In this document: in pieces, positions 33,941 through 41,929 of the stretch
Layout: each line of letters opens with the position of its first letter
How positions within the stretch are numbered: position 1 is the first letter of the stretch
DNA from: Pseudomonadota bacterium
GTDB lineage: Bacteria; Pseudomonadota; Gammaproteobacteria; Burkholderiales; Burkholderiaceae_C
DNA: 41,929 nt
NCBI GenBank assembly: GCA_018242005.1
Contig: JAFECU010000264.1
Location: 1 to 41,929 of the forward strand
Reading direction: 5' to 3'
The notes under the pieces: model-generated
The model's input: only the letters and a program-made list of their open reading frames with translations
Databases searched by the model: none
What the model was told of the DNA's origin: nothing
Position numbers and translations under genes: made by a program

Positions 33941-34516
33941 TCAGCGGACGCGGTGCAGCGTATTGTGATCCGTGTGGTGCATCTCTGCGCCCGTGGCGGC
34001 GAGCTTGAGCAGCAGGTCGGACTGGTAACTGATCGTGCCGTCGTCATGCACCGTGAACGTGGTCACGAAGTCCTTGATCTCGGCGCGCTGCAGCAGGTAT
34101 TTGTTCTGTACCAGGCCGTAGCTCGGCGAGCCGGGCGTGGCGCGGAAGGTGAACACCTTGTCGCGCGGCTTGGCCTGGCCGCCGGCCAGGGCGGCGATGC
34201 CGCGGCCAAAGACCACGGCGCGCATGATTTCGCCGGTGGCCTTCTCCCACAGCATGTAGCCGACCTCGTCATGGAAGGGGTTCATGGCCTCCTCGCCGTG
34301 GCGCCAGGCGGTCATCTGGTAGGTCAGCCCTTCGAGCGATTGCTTGCCGTTCTCTTGTTTGGGAATCGGGCGGAACCAGGCCTTCTCGAAATAGCCGGTC
34401 TCGCCGGTCACGTCGTCCTCGTTGTGATAGGACAGGTCCACGCCCACATTGCCTTCCCATTCGCCCACCAGTGGCGTCAAAGGGCCCAGGCGTTGTGGTC
34501 CAAGAATGGTGGCCAT
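33941..34516 (-). CDS. Heme-binding beta-barrel (nitrobindin-like) domain protein
   Basis: A 191-residue protein resembling the THAP4/nitrobindin-like beta-barrel family. The N-terminal L-G-P-L-T-P-L-V-G-E-W-E-G (about 10-22) and a H-D-E-V-G-Y-M-L-W-E segment (about 81-90) are the main matches. Nitrobindins bind ferric heme and react with nitric oxide or peroxynitrite; whether a heme-ligating histidine is conserved here cannot be settled by eye. The ATG at 34516 has AAGGAG seven bases upstream. The 192 bases between it and the LysR start hold no gene that I can support. Confidence 0.65.
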   Translation of the reverse strand: MATILGPQRLGPLTPLVGEWEGNVGVDLSYHNEDDVTGETGYFEKAWFRPIPKQENGKQSLEGLTYQMTAWRHGEEAMNPFHDEVGYMLWEKATGEIMRAVVFGRGIAALAGGQAKPRDKVFTFRATPGSPSYGLVQNKYLLQRAEIKDFVTTFTVHDDGTISYQSDLLLKLAATGAEMHHTDHNTLHRVR

Positions 34517-34625
34517 GATGCACTCCTTGTCGTTGTGAATGGAGTCTCGAGGGTAGTCCGCGCGGCCGCGGCTTGCAAATGGCCGTCCTTTATCACCGCG
34601 ATGGCGCGCAGGCTATCGCGCGCCG

Positions 34626-35390
34626 CTACAAGCCAACCACCAGCCGGGCGTCGAACAGCGGGTTCTCGTTGACGCCGTCCTTGGCGTAGCCGCGCGGGTT
34701 GCACAGCACGCGCGTGCCGTGCAGGGAGTAGTCGAAGCTGTCATGTGTGTGGCCGTGAATCCATAGCCGGGCGCCGCTGGCCGCCACCAGGGCTTCCGCG
34801 TTGGAGACAAAGCAGGCGTTCAGCGGCGAGCCGGCAAAGCGTGGGTGGATGCTGAGCGGCGAGGGCGCGTGGTGCGTGATGACCACCGTGGGCCCGCCGA
34901 ACGGCTCGGCCAGCGCGCCCGTGAGCCACCGCACGTTGGCTTCGTACAGTGCCGCAGCATCCTCGGGGCGGAACAGGGGCGCGTCGGCCTGATCCGAGAC
35001 GCGTATGCGCTGGAAGTCGCGCATGAAGCGCAGGGCCTCGTCCATGGCGCCGCTGCGTGCCGGCCCCTCGCCGACGATGCGGAAGTCGCTCCACAGCGTG
35101 CTGCCTATGAAGCGCACGCCCTGCAGCACCAGGCTGCGGTTGTCCAGGAGCTGCACGGGGCCCCCCGCGCAAAGCGCCTGCAGCGTGCGCGGCGTCTGTC
35201 GCAGGCTGCCGCCATAGAACTCGTGGTTGCCGGGCACGTAGAGCACCGGCTTGCCAAAGCCCTGGGCCCAGGCAACGGCCTGCTCGGGGCGGGCGATGTC
35301 GCCGGCCAGCACGACGATGTCGGCGTCGGTCTCGGGTTGCTCCATGCCGTGCACGCCCAGGTGCAGGTCGGACAGAATGTGCAGCTTCAT
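34626..35390 (-). CDS. Calcineurin-like metallophosphoesterase
   Basis: A 254-residue metallophosphoesterase with a two-metal active site. All signature blocks are present: D-L-H near the N-terminus (S-D-L-H-L-G, 7-12), G-D-I (about 31-33), G-N-H-E (about 57-60), T-H-H-A-P (about 174-178) and the H-G-H-T-H pair (about 214-218). The ATG at 35390 is right for the family, since the DLH motif must be near the N-terminus; the longer frame to 35639 runs through an inverted repeat and is rejected. The substrate is unknown. Cytoplasmic, with no signal peptide. Confidence 0.88.
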   Translation of the reverse strand: MKLHILSDLHLGVHGMEQPETDADIVVLAGDIARPEQAVAWAQGFGKPVLYVPGNHEFYGGSLRQTPRTLQALCAGGPVQLLDNRSLVLQGVRFIGSTLWSDFRIVGEGPARSGAMDEALRFMRDFQRIRVSDQADAPLFRPEDAAALYEANVRWLTGALAEPFGGPTVVITHHAPSPLSIHPRFAGSPLNACFVSNAEALVAASGARLWIHGHTHDSFDYSLHGTRVLCNPRGYAKDGVNENPLFDARLVVGL

Positions 35391-35429
35391 GGCGGTATGT
35401 TCCGTGAGTACTGTAGGCCGTTCAACTGG

Positions 35430-35540
35430 GGGAGACTGCCGGACCTGGAAATCCCCGCCTGCGAATCGACCGCAGCGGCCCAATTTCCCCGTCGCCACTC
35501 TTCGAGCGCGTTTGTCGCGTTCCAGGTCCGGCAGTCTCCC
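35430..35540. repeat. 21-base perfect inverted repeat with 69-base loop
   Basis: GGGAGACTGCCGGACCTGGA(A) at 35430-35450 and its exact reverse complement at 35520-35540 flank 69 bases. It lies between the ABC permease stop (35545) and the metallophosphoesterase start (35390), both on the minus strand. It may be a terminator-like structure, a paired REP unit or the ends of a miniature mobile element; no ORF is supported inside. Confidence 0.85.
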
Positions 35541-35544
35541 AGGT

Positions 35545-36678
35545 TCAATCGAGCGTCTGCCGGTAGCGCGCCAGCGCCACCGCGCCTGCCGCGGCCAGGA
35601 AGGCCAGCATGGGCCAGAGCTCGGGCGCGAGATCGGCAAAACCGCTGCCCTTGAGCAGGATGCCGCGCACGATGCGCAGGAAATGCGTGAGCGGCAGCAG
35701 CTCGCCGAGTCTCTGCGCCCAGTGCGGCATGCCGCGAAACGGGAACATGAAGCCCGACAGCAGGATGGATGGCAGGAAGAAAAAGAACGTCATCTGCATG
35801 GCCTGCAGCTGGTTGCGCGCCAGCGTCGAGAAGGTGAAACCCACGGCCAGGTTGGCAAGGATGAATACGCCGATCATGGCCATGAGCAGCGCGAAGCTGC
35901 CGGCCATGGGAACCTCGAACAGCGCCCAGGCGGCCGTGAGGATCACGCCGAGCTGCAGGTAGCCGATCAGCACATAGGGCAGGATCTTGCCCGCCATGAC
36001 TTCGAGCGGCCGAACGGGGGTGGCCAGCAGGTTTTCCATGGTGCCGCGCTCGCGCTCGCGCGTCATGGCCAGAGAGGTCAGCATGACCATGGTCATGGTG
36101 AGGATGGTGCCCACCAGCCCCGGCACGATGTTGTAGCGCGACAGCCCCTCGGGGTTGTAGCGGCGGTGTATGCGCAACTCGAACGGCGGTGCGCGTGGCC
36201 CCAGCGCGTACAGGGGACCGGAGAGGTCATGCGCCAGCGCCTGTGTGGCCACGAGGTTCAGAGCCGCGATGGCATTGCCCGAGGCGGCCGGGTCGGTCGC
36301 GTCCACGGCCACATACAGCGCGGGCTGCTCGCCGCGCAGCAGGCGGCGCTCGAACTGGGGGGGGACCACGAGCATGAATTGCACCTCGCCGCGCGCCATG
36401 AGCGCGTCGCCCTCGGACTCGGCCGAGGGTTGGGCCGTGATGTGGAAATAGCCCGTGTTTTGCAGCGCCGCGAGCAGGCTGCGCGTGAGCGGCCCGCCGT
36501 CGGCCGCGACCACGGCCGTGGGAAGCCCCTTGGGGTCGGTGTTGATGGCATAGCCGAACAGGATGAGCTGCAGCACCGGCACGCCCACGGCCATGGCGAA
36601 GGTGAGGCGGTCGCGCAGCATCTGCTGGAATTCCTTGAGGAAGACTGCGGCCATGCGCGCGGCCGAAAAGCCCGTCAT
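35545..36678 (-). CDS. ABC-2 type transporter permease
   Basis: A 377-residue ABC-2 permease of the YbhS/YbhR kind. TM1 (about 25-45) is followed by a large periplasmic domain (about 46-180), then five helices (about 185-370). The E-R-E-R-G-T-M-E-N-L-L-A-T-P motif (about 211-224) is the family coupling signature. It pairs with the ATPase encoded just upstream (ATGA overlap at 36675-36678) and the HlyD-type protein, forming an efflux pump that may expel drugs or other hydrophobic compounds (inference). No second permease gene is seen, so the complex may be a homodimer. Confidence 0.92.
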   Translation of the reverse strand: MTGFSAARMAAVFLKEFQQMLRDRLTFAMAVGVPVLQLILFGYAINTDPKGLPTAVVAADGGPLTRSLLAALQNTGYFHITAQPSAESEGDALMARGEVQFMLVVPPQFERRLLRGEQPALYVAVDATDPAASGNAIAALNLVATQALAHDLSGPLYALGPRAPPFELRIHRRYNPEGLSRYNIVPGLVGTILTMTMVMLTSLAMTRERERGTMENLLATPVRPLEVMAGKILPYVLIGYLQLGVILTAAWALFEVPMAGSFALLMAMIGVFILANLAVGFTFSTLARNQLQAMQMTFFFFLPSILLSGFMFPFRGMPHWAQRLGELLPLTHFLRIVRGILLKGSGFADLAPELWPMLAFLAAAGAVALARYRQTLD

Positions 36679-37616
36679 GTCTGCGGCTCCGCGGCGAAGT
36701 TGTCCGGCGTGCCGCGCATCAGGTGGATGAACACGTCCTCCAGTGTGGGCGCCATGCGCTGCACGCGCAGGCCGGCATGGTTGCGCAGCGGCGCCACGGC
36801 CTGTGCCAGCAAGGCCGCGTCGCGGCCCGCCACATGCACGGCATTGCCAAAGGCGGCCACGCTCTCCACGCCGGGCGTGGCCTGCAGCGGCGCGATCAGG
36901 GCGGCCGCGCCTTGGCCCTCGACGCGCCATATCGAGAGCTGCGCCGCGGCGACGATGCCGGCCTGCGTGCCGCGCACCAACACCTGGCCGTAGGCGAGGT
37001 AGACGAGCTCGTGGCAGCGCTCGGCCTCGTCCATGTAATGCGTGGACACCAGCACCGTGATGCCCTCGGCCGCCAGGCGGTGGATCTCGTCCCAGAAGTC
37101 GCGCCGCGCCTTGGGGTCCACGCCGGCCGTGGGTTCGTCGAGCAGCAGCAGGCGCGGCTGGTGGATCAGGCAGGCGGCCAGCGCCAGGCGCTGCTTCCAG
37201 CCGCCCGACAACGCCCCCGCCAGCTGGTACTGGCGCTGCACGAGGCCCAGGCGCGCCAGCGCCGCGTCCACGGCCGCGCGGCGCTCGGGCAGGGCGAACA
37301 GGCGCGCCACGAAGTCCAGGTTCTGGCGTATCGACAGGTCCTCGTACCAGCCGAAGCGCTGAGTCATGTAGCCCACCTGGCGCTTGATGGCCGCGGCCTC
37401 GCGAACGATGTCCAGGCCCAGGCAATGGCCCTGGCCGGCATCGGGCGTGAGCAGGCCGCAGAGCATGCGGATGGTGGTGGTCTTGCCGCTGCCGTTGGGC
37501 CCGAGGAAGCCGCAGATGCGCCCCGGCGCAACCTGCAGCGACACGCCATCGACCACGGCGCGGCCGCCGTAGCGCTTGGTCAGGCCCTGCACGTCTATGG
37601 CCCAGGCGGCGTTCAC
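36675..37616 (-). CDS. ABC transporter ATP-binding protein
   Basis: A 313-residue ATPase. Walker A GPNGSGKTT (about 41-49), the Q-loop in Y-M-T-Q-R-F, the signature L-S-G-G-W-K-Q-R (about 142-149), Walker B L-L-L-L-D-E-P-T-A-G-V-D (about 161-172) and the H-loop in S-T-H-Y-M are complete. A C-terminal extension (about 225-313) is typical of ABC-2 drug and polysaccharide exporters. It has a GTG start that overlaps the stop of the HlyD-type gene (GTGA), and its own stop overlaps the permease start. A longer open frame to 38558 is only a shadow of the hlyD region. Confidence 0.93.
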   Translation of the reverse strand: MNAAWAIDVQGLTKRYGGRAVVDGVSLQVAPGRICGFLGPNGSGKTTTIRMLCGLLTPDAGQGHCLGLDIVREAAAIKRQVGYMTQRFGWYEDLSIRQNLDFVARLFALPERRAAVDAALARLGLVQRQYQLAGALSGGWKQRLALAACLIHQPRLLLLDEPTAGVDPKARRDFWDEIHRLAAEGITVLVSTHYMDEAERCHELVYLAYGQVLVRGTQAGIVAAAQLSIWRVEGQGAAALIAPLQATPGVESVAAFGNAVHVAGRDAALLAQAVAPLRNHAGLRVQRMAPTLEDVFIHLMRGTPDNFAAEPQT

Positions 37617-38587
37617 CGGACCTCCACGCGCCGCACATCGAGCGGCTGGCCGGGGCGCAGGCGCGGCGCGTCCTGCACCTCGGGGCGTGCCTCGACCAGG
37701 AACACCAGCTTGGCGCGCTGGGCGTTGGAGTAGATAACGGGCGGCGTGTACTCGGCCTGCGTGGCGATGCGGCTCACGCGCGCGGCTATCGGGCTGCCAC
37801 AGCCGTCGCAGGCCAGTTGCACGGCGTCGCCCGGTGCCAGCGTTGCGACCTGGTCCTCTGGCACATAAAAGCGCGCCTTGATGTTCGCCGGCGGCAGCAG
37901 CGACAGCACGGGCTGGCCTGCGCTCACATACTCGCCGGCGCGATAGAACACATCGGCCACCTGGCCGGCGGCCGGCGCCTCCTGCTGCTTCTGCCGCCGG
38001 CTCCAGTCGGACTGGCGCAGCGCCTGGTCGGCGGCCTGCGCCTGGGCCTCGGCCGCGGCTCGCTCGGCGGGCCGGCCGGGCAGGCGCGCCACGCGCAGCG
38101 CGGCCTCCAGCTCGGCCACATGGTCCTGCGCCTGGCGTGCGCCGCTTTGCAGGCTGTCGAGTGTGGCTGCCGAGATGAAGCCCTGCGCCACAAGCTGGCG
38201 CTGGCGTGCCAGATTGCTCTGCGCCAGCTGCGCGGCGGAGCGCGCCTGGGCCAGCTGAGCCTGGAGCTGGGCGATCTCGTCGGGGCGCCTGCCGCTGGCC
38301 AGGTTGGCGGACTGGGCCTGGGCTGCCGCCAGCTTGGCGCGGGCCTGGGCCTCCAGCGCCCGCTCGGGTTCGCCGTCCAGCGTGAACAGCGGCGCGCCCT
38401 GGTCCACCTGCTGGCCGGCCTGCACGGCAAGCGTCGCTATGCGCCCCGGCAGGGCGGGCGCGATGTAGAGATAGTCGCCCTCGGCATAGCCTGACCAGCC
38501 GGGCGCGGCGCCTTCCTGGCAGGCGGCCAGCGCCACGGTGAGGCCCAGCGCGGCGCAAAGACGTTGGGCGGCCGGTGCTGCGGGCAT
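37613..38587 (-). CDS. HlyD family periplasmic adaptor, predicted lipoprotein
   Basis: A 324-residue membrane-fusion protein that would bridge the ABC exporter to the outer membrane. The signal peptide ends in the lipobox L-A-A-C (about 20-23). Biotinyl-lipoyl halves (about 43-75 and 205-240) surround an Ala/Gln-rich coiled coil (about 80-200). A C-D-G-C pair lies in the beta-barrel region (about 255-258). The ATG at 38587 is eight bases after the GST stop, so a GST-HlyD-ATPase-permease operon is likely. Similar to YbhG-type adaptors. Confidence 0.9.
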   Translation of the reverse strand: MPAAPAAQRLCAALGLTVALAACQEGAAPGWSGYAEGDYLYIAPALPGRIATLAVQAGQQVDQGAPLFTLDGEPERALEAQARAKLAAAQAQSANLASGRRPDEIAQLQAQLAQARSAAQLAQSNLARQRQLVAQGFISAATLDSLQSGARQAQDHVAELEAALRVARLPGRPAERAAAEAQAQAADQALRQSDWSRRQKQQEAPAAGQVADVFYRAGEYVSAGQPVLSLLPPANIKARFYVPEDQVATLAPGDAVQLACDGCGSPIAARVSRIATQAEYTPPVIYSNAQRAKLVFLVEARPEVQDAPRLRPGQPLDVRRVEVR

Positions 38588-38595
38588 GGTGGCGA

Positions 38596-39285
38596 TCAGC
38601 GCGCCGGTGCGAGCCGGTACGGCTCCTCGAAGTCCCGGAAGTCGTGCTCGGCCAGCGCGCCGTCTATCCAGGCCTGCACGCCGGGCAACGCGCGCACGCG
38701 CTGCACATAGGCGGCGATGGGCTCGGGCATGGGCAGGCCGTAAGTGATGAGGCGCATGCACACGGGCGCGTAGAACGCGTCGGCCACCGTGAACTGGCCG
38801 AACAGCATGGGGCCGCTGTACTTGGCGAGCAGCTCGCCCCACATGTCCACCAGGCGCTGCACGTCGGCGCGCACGCCGGCCTGGTCGCGCCAGATGATGG
38901 CGCCGATCTCGGGCAGCCGTGCCTCGATGTTCATGCCGCAGTGGCTGCGCAGGGCCGTGAAGCCGCTGTGCATCTCGGCCGTGACGCTGCGCGCGTGGGC
39001 GCGGGCGGCGCGGTCCTCGGGCCAGAGCCGCTTGTCGGGGTGCGTCTCGGCCAGGTACTCGGCGATGGCGAGGCTGTCCCAGACCGACACGGCGCCATCG
39101 ACCAGCACCGGTACCTTGCCCGCAGGGCTCACGGACTTGAGCCGGCGCTTGAACTGTGAGCCGGCGTCGAAACCGTCGAAGCGCACGGGCACTTCCTCGA
39201 ACGCGATGCCGGCCTGGCGCAGCAGCACCCAGGGGCGCATGGACCAGGAGGAATAGTTCTTGTTGCCTATGTAGAGTTGGAGCAT
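38596..39285 (-). CDS. Glutathione S-transferase
   Basis: A 229-residue cytosolic GST. The thioredoxin-like N-terminal domain (about 1-80) has Y-S-S-W-S-M-R-P-W, with a serine or tyrosine near the catalytic position, the cis-proline in K-V-P-V-L and the glutathione-binding D-S in V-W-D-S-L-A-I. The all-alpha C-terminal domain covers about 90-220. It is the first gene of the efflux operon that follows with an eight-base gap, consistent with conjugation followed by export, though that link is inference. A GGAAAGGA ribosome binding site precedes the ATG. Confidence 0.92.
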   Translation of the reverse strand: MLQLYIGNKNYSSWSMRPWVLLRQAGIAFEEVPVRFDGFDAGSQFKRRLKSVSPAGKVPVLVDGAVSVWDSLAIAEYLAETHPDKRLWPEDRAARAHARSVTAEMHSGFTALRSHCGMNIEARLPEIGAIIWRDQAGVRADVQRLVDMWGELLAKYSGPMLFGQFTVADAFYAPVCMRLITYGLPMPEPIAAYVQRVRALPGVQAWIDGALAEHDFRDFEEPYRLAPAR

Positions 39286-39307
39286 GGGGGCAGTCCTTTC
39301 CGTAAAA

Positions 39308-39359
39308 CTACAAAAACATGAGCTGCCGGCGCTTGTGTGTATTGGGCCGGAGGCGGTTT
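39308..39359 (-). repeat. 52-base dispersed element, intergenic copy
   Basis: Minus-strand copy between the cyclo-ligase stop (39365) and the GST start (39285): it carries CCGCCTCC, AAGCGCCGGCAGCT and the TGTAG end in the same register as the other five copies. It fills most of the 79-base gap. Confidence 0.75.
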
Positions 39360-39364
39360 TTTTA

Positions 39365-39937
39365 TCAAACGGGCCAGACGATGCCGTTGTCGTTGAGGAT
39401 GGCGTCGAGCGGCATGTCGTGCGCCTCGGGCTCGAACTCGTCCAGATAGCCCTGGGTGTAGCCCAGGCCTACGGTGACAGGGCGCGGTTGCAGCGCGGCG
39501 AGCGTGCGGTCATAGAAGCCGCCACCATAGCCCAGGCGGTAGCCGCCCGGGCCGTAGCCCACGCAAGGCACGAACAGCAGCGTGGGAATGATGAGCTCCG
39601 TGTCCTTGGGCTTGGGAATGCCATAGGCGTCCTCCTCCATGGGGCAGCCCGGATACCAGGCGTGGAAGGTGAGCGTCTTGTGCACCTTGTCGATCACGGG
39701 CAGGCCGATGCGGCGCAGCTGGGGTTCGTCGAGCAGCTCGCCGTCTTCCTTCCAGCGGTGCAGCGCGGGCAGGGGGTCGAACTCGCCCTTGATGGGCCAG
39801 TAGGCGCCGATGACGGTATCCGGGCGGTCCACCAGCCAGATGCGCATGACGCGCTGCAGCAGGTCGGCGCGCTGCAATCTGTCGGGCAGATTCAGGCGTT
39901 GTTCTACCAGCGCGCGGCGCAGGGCTGCTTTGTCCAT
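39365..39937 (-). CDS. 5-formyltetrahydrofolate cyclo-ligase
   Basis: A 190-residue enzyme (MTHFS family) that converts 5-formyltetrahydrofolate to 5,10-methenyltetrahydrofolate using ATP. The phosphate-binding motif G-Y-G-G-G-F-Y-D-R (about 137-145), preceded by G-P-G-G-Y-R-L, and an N-terminal L-R-R-A basic segment are typical. The ATG at 39937 has GGGGGA eight bases upstream. Only 14 bases separate it from the divergent slt ATG, so each promoter must lie within the other gene's 5' coding region, or the starts are slightly different. In E. coli the homologue (fau/ygfA) follows the 6S RNA gene; no ssrS-like RNA is evident here. Confidence 0.93.
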   Translation of the reverse strand: MDKAALRRALVEQRLNLPDRLQRADLLQRVMRIWLVDRPDTVIGAYWPIKGEFDPLPALHRWKEDGELLDEPQLRRIGLPVIDKVHKTLTFHAWYPGCPMEEDAYGIPKPKDTELIIPTLLFVPCVGYGPGGYRLGYGGGFYDRTLAALQPRPVTVGLGYTQGYLDEFEPEAHDMPLDAILNDNGIVWPV

Positions 39938-39951
39938 TACATAATCCCCCA

Positions 39952-41929
39952 ATGCATTGGCACAAGATTCTGACATCGCTGGTTGCGGGTGCGGCGTTGG
40001 CCACCGCTGCATCGGGGGCTGCGGCCCAAAATCGTGGCGACGATACGCTGCTGGAGATGCAGCAGGCCTTCCGCAAGGGTGATCAGTCCCGGCTGACGGC
40101 GCTGCTGCCGGACGCACGCGGCCATGTCCTCGAACCCTGGGCCGCCTACTGGGAGCTGCGCGCGCGTCTGGGCCAGGCCCAGCCGTCCGAGGTGAATGCC
40201 TTCCTGCAGCGCTATGCGGGCAGCTACCAGGAAGACCGCCTGCGCAACGACTGGCTGCTGCTGCTTGGCCAGCGCCGCGACTGGGACCAGTTTGCCGAAC
40301 TGCACCCGGCCTACCGCATGGGCGACGACCGGGAGGTGCGCTGCTACGCGCTCGGCATAGACCAGGTCAAGGGGACGGCCGCCGACGACGCCGGCGCCGA
40401 GGTGCTGCGCAACTGGTATGCGCTGCGCGACGTGGACGACGGCTGCTCCAACGCCGCCGCCGAGATGCTGGCGGCCAAGAAGATCAAGCCGCTTGACGTG
40501 TGGCGCAAGGCGCGCCTGGGCGCCGAGGCGGGCCGCCTGCGCGTGGTGCGCAAGGCCGTGGAAATTGTCGCCCCCGACGCCCTGGGACAGCTGCGCGAGG
40601 CGCTGGACTCGCCCAGCAAATACCTCACGGGCCGTGCCACCGCGCGCGGCCGCGAGCGCCAGGAGCTGGTCGTGCTGGCCCTCGTTCGCATGGCCATGAG
40701 CGACGCCGGTGCCGCGGCCGGCCTGCTGGACCGCAAATGGGGTGTGCACCTGTCGGCCGAGGAGCGCAACTGGCTCTGGGGCCTGATCGGCAAGCAGGCG
40801 GCGCTGTCGCTCTCGCCCGATGCACTCTCCTACTTCGACAACGTGGGCCGTGATGCAGATCTTTCCGACGACATGCTGGCCTGGAAGGTGCGCGCCGCGC
40901 TGCGCGCCGGCCAGTGGAAGCAGGTGGGTCGCGCCATAGACGCCATGAGTCCCGCAGCGCGCCAGGACAGCACCTGGGTGTACTGGAAGGCGCGCTCGCT
41001 CACCGCGGGCCGAGCCAGCGAAGAGGATCGCTCCGCCGCACGACAGCTGTACGAGCGCATCGCCGGCAGCACGGGCTTTTATGAGCAGCTGGCGCTGGAG
41101 GAACTGGGCGCGCGCGTCACGGCCGCGCCCGCGCCCGCACCGCTGACCGATGCCGAGAAGGCCGCCGCGCGCGCCAACCCGGGCCTGAACCGCGCGCTGT
41201 ATGCCATCGGCATGGGCCTGCGCGGCGAGGGCGTGCGCGAGTGGAACTACAGCACCAACCTGCACCAGGCGGGCGGCATGGGCGAGCGCGAACTGCTGGC
41301 CGCGGCCGACCTCGCCTGCGAGCGCCAGGTGTGGGACCGCTGCATCAACACCAGCGAGCGCACCAAGGGCGTGATCGACGCCGGCCAGCGTTTTCCCATG
41401 CCGTTTCGCGACGCCGTGGTGCGGCGCGCCCAGGGCATAGGCCTCGATCCCGCCTATGTCTACGGCCTGATCCGCCAGGAGAGCCGCTTCATCATGGACG
41501 CGCGCTCGGGCGTGGGCGCATCGGGACTGATGCAGGTCATGCCGGCCACGGCACGCTGGACCGCGAAAAAGATCGGCCTCGCGGGCTTCACCGCCGACCA
41601 GATCAATGACCGCGACACCAACATCACCATAGGCACGGCCTACCTCAAGCTGGCGCTCGATGACTTCGACGGCTCCATGGCCCTGGCCGCAGCCGCCTAC
41701 AACGCCGGCCCGGGCCGCCCGCGCAATTGGCGCAACGGCCCGGTGCTGGACGCCGCCATCTGGGCCGAGAACGTGCCGTTCAGCGAGACACGCGACTACG
41801 TCAAGAAGGTGCTGTCCAACACCGTGAACTACGCCGCCATCCTGACGGGCCTGCCGCAGTCGCTCAAGAGCCGCCTGGGGCAGGTGGGGCCGCGCGACGC
41901 GCGCGAGCCGGAGCCGAACAAGGATTTGC
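39952..41929 (+). CDS. slt: Soluble lytic murein transglycosylase, 3' end cut by window
   Basis: At least 659 residues, with no stop before the window ends. A signal peptide (about 1-26, ending A-A-A-Q) sends it to the periplasm. An alpha-superhelical U and L region (about 30-470) leads into the C-type lysozyme-like catalytic domain (about 490-630). The catalytic glutamate is E510 in R-Q-E-S-R-F, followed by G-L-M-Q-V-M-P and A-A-Y-N-A-G. It cleaves peptidoglycan between MurNAc and GlcNAc, forming 1,6-anhydro-MurNAc. Length fits Slt70 homologues, so only a few residues are probably missing. Confidence 0.93.
   Translation, partial: MHWHKILTSLVAGAALATAASGAAAQNRGDDTLLEMQQAFRKGDQSRLTALLPDARGHVLEPWAAYWELRARLGQAQPSEVNAFLQRYAGSYQEDRLRNDWLLLLGQRRDWDQFAELHPAYRMGDDREVRCYALGIDQVKGTAADDAGAEVLRNWYALRDVDDGCSNAAAEMLAAKKIKPLDVWRKARLGAEAGRLRVVRKAVEIVAPDALGQLREALDSPSKYLTGRATARGRERQELVVLALVRMAMSDAGAAAGLLDRKWGVHLSAEERNWLWGLIGKQAALSLSPDALSYFDNVGRDADLSDDMLAWKVRAALRAGQWKQVGRAIDAMSPAARQDSTWVYWKARSLTAGRASEEDRSAARQLYERIAGSTGFYEQLALEELGARVTAAPAPAPLTDAEKAAARANPGLNRALYAIGMGLRGEGVREWNYSTNLHQAGGMGERELLAAADLACERQVWDRCINTSERTKGVIDAGQRFPMPFRDAVVRRAQGIGLDPAYVYGLIRQESRFIMDARSGVGASGLMQVMPATARWTAKKIGLAGFTADQINDRDTNITIGTAYLKLALDDFDGSMALAAAAYNAGPGRPRNWRNGPVLDAAIWAENVPFSETRDYVKKVLSNTVNYAAILTGLPQSLKSRLGQVGPRDAREPEPNKDL

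Noticed and set aside
36675-38558. A possible HlyD-ABC fusion protein of 627 residues.
   Set aside because: The N-terminal half is the hlyD region read in the wrong frame; hlyD and the ATPase each have proper starts and a GTGA overlap.
39937-41265. A 442-codon minus-strand frame opposite slt.
   Set aside because: It lies fully antisense to a well-supported lytic transglycosylase and shows no family features.

Overview
This window looks like a chromosomal segment of a high-GC betaproteobacterium, most likely of the family Comamonadaceae (Acidovorax/Alicycliphilus/Delftia-like). The reasons are very GC-rich third codon positions, the protein flavour, a Bug-type solute-binding protein next to a LysR gene, DUF2760 beside paired Hsp70-like genes, and several kinds of short dispersed palindromic repeat. 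Genus assignment is inference. I see no rRNA, tRNA, CRISPR array, transposase or phage gene. No gene-free stretch exceeds about 230 bases.

Layout. 10-5113: AMP nucleosidase, a PAS-PAS-GGDEF-EAL protein, a cation diffusion facilitator and D-aminoacyl-tRNA deacylase. 5300-9867: TauE/SafE permease, YbeY and PhoH/YbeZ, then RuvA and a secreted trypsin-like lipoprotein. 9898-15810: a tightly packed minus-strand operon of DUF2760, Hsp70-like (636 aa), a cut-down YhcG/DUF1016 N-terminal protein and a long Hsp70-like protein (962 aa). 15999-19554: RuvB, a D-threonine aldolase-type PLP enzyme, a histidine phosphatase and a DUF2501 protein. 19718-22987: a minus-strand run of pteridine-reductase-like SDR, two FolB paralogues, TtcA and a DUF4136 lipoprotein. 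23057-25444: MidA/NDUFAF7-like methyltransferase, VOC protein, DUF2905 protein and thioredoxin 2.

25452-29213 is the most notable locus. It encodes a DUF2282 precursor peptide with a signal sequence and four cysteines (bufferin/BufA type), a DUF692 multinuclear iron oxidase (BufB), a DUF2063 partner (BufC) and a DoxX membrane protein. Divergent to these are an ECF sigma factor and a DUF1109/NrsF anti-sigma factor. Both transcription units carry the same promoter pattern, (T/G)GTAACC-N16-CGAAT, which suggests one metal- or redox-sensing regulon that makes a post-translationally modified periplasmic metal-buffering peptide.

29224-41929: CCA-adding enzyme; a LysR / FMN 2-hydroxyacid dehydrogenase / Bug-protein group; a nitrobindin-like beta-barrel protein; a metallophosphoesterase; a GST-HlyD-ABC ATPase-ABC permease operon; 5-formyltetrahydrofolate cyclo-ligase; and, divergent from it with only 14 bases between start codons, a soluble lytic transglycosylase that runs off the window end.

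A 52-base dispersed element recurs at least six times in gap-free register. Four of these copies lie in frame inside coding sequences (both Hsp70 genes, cca and the MidA-like gene).
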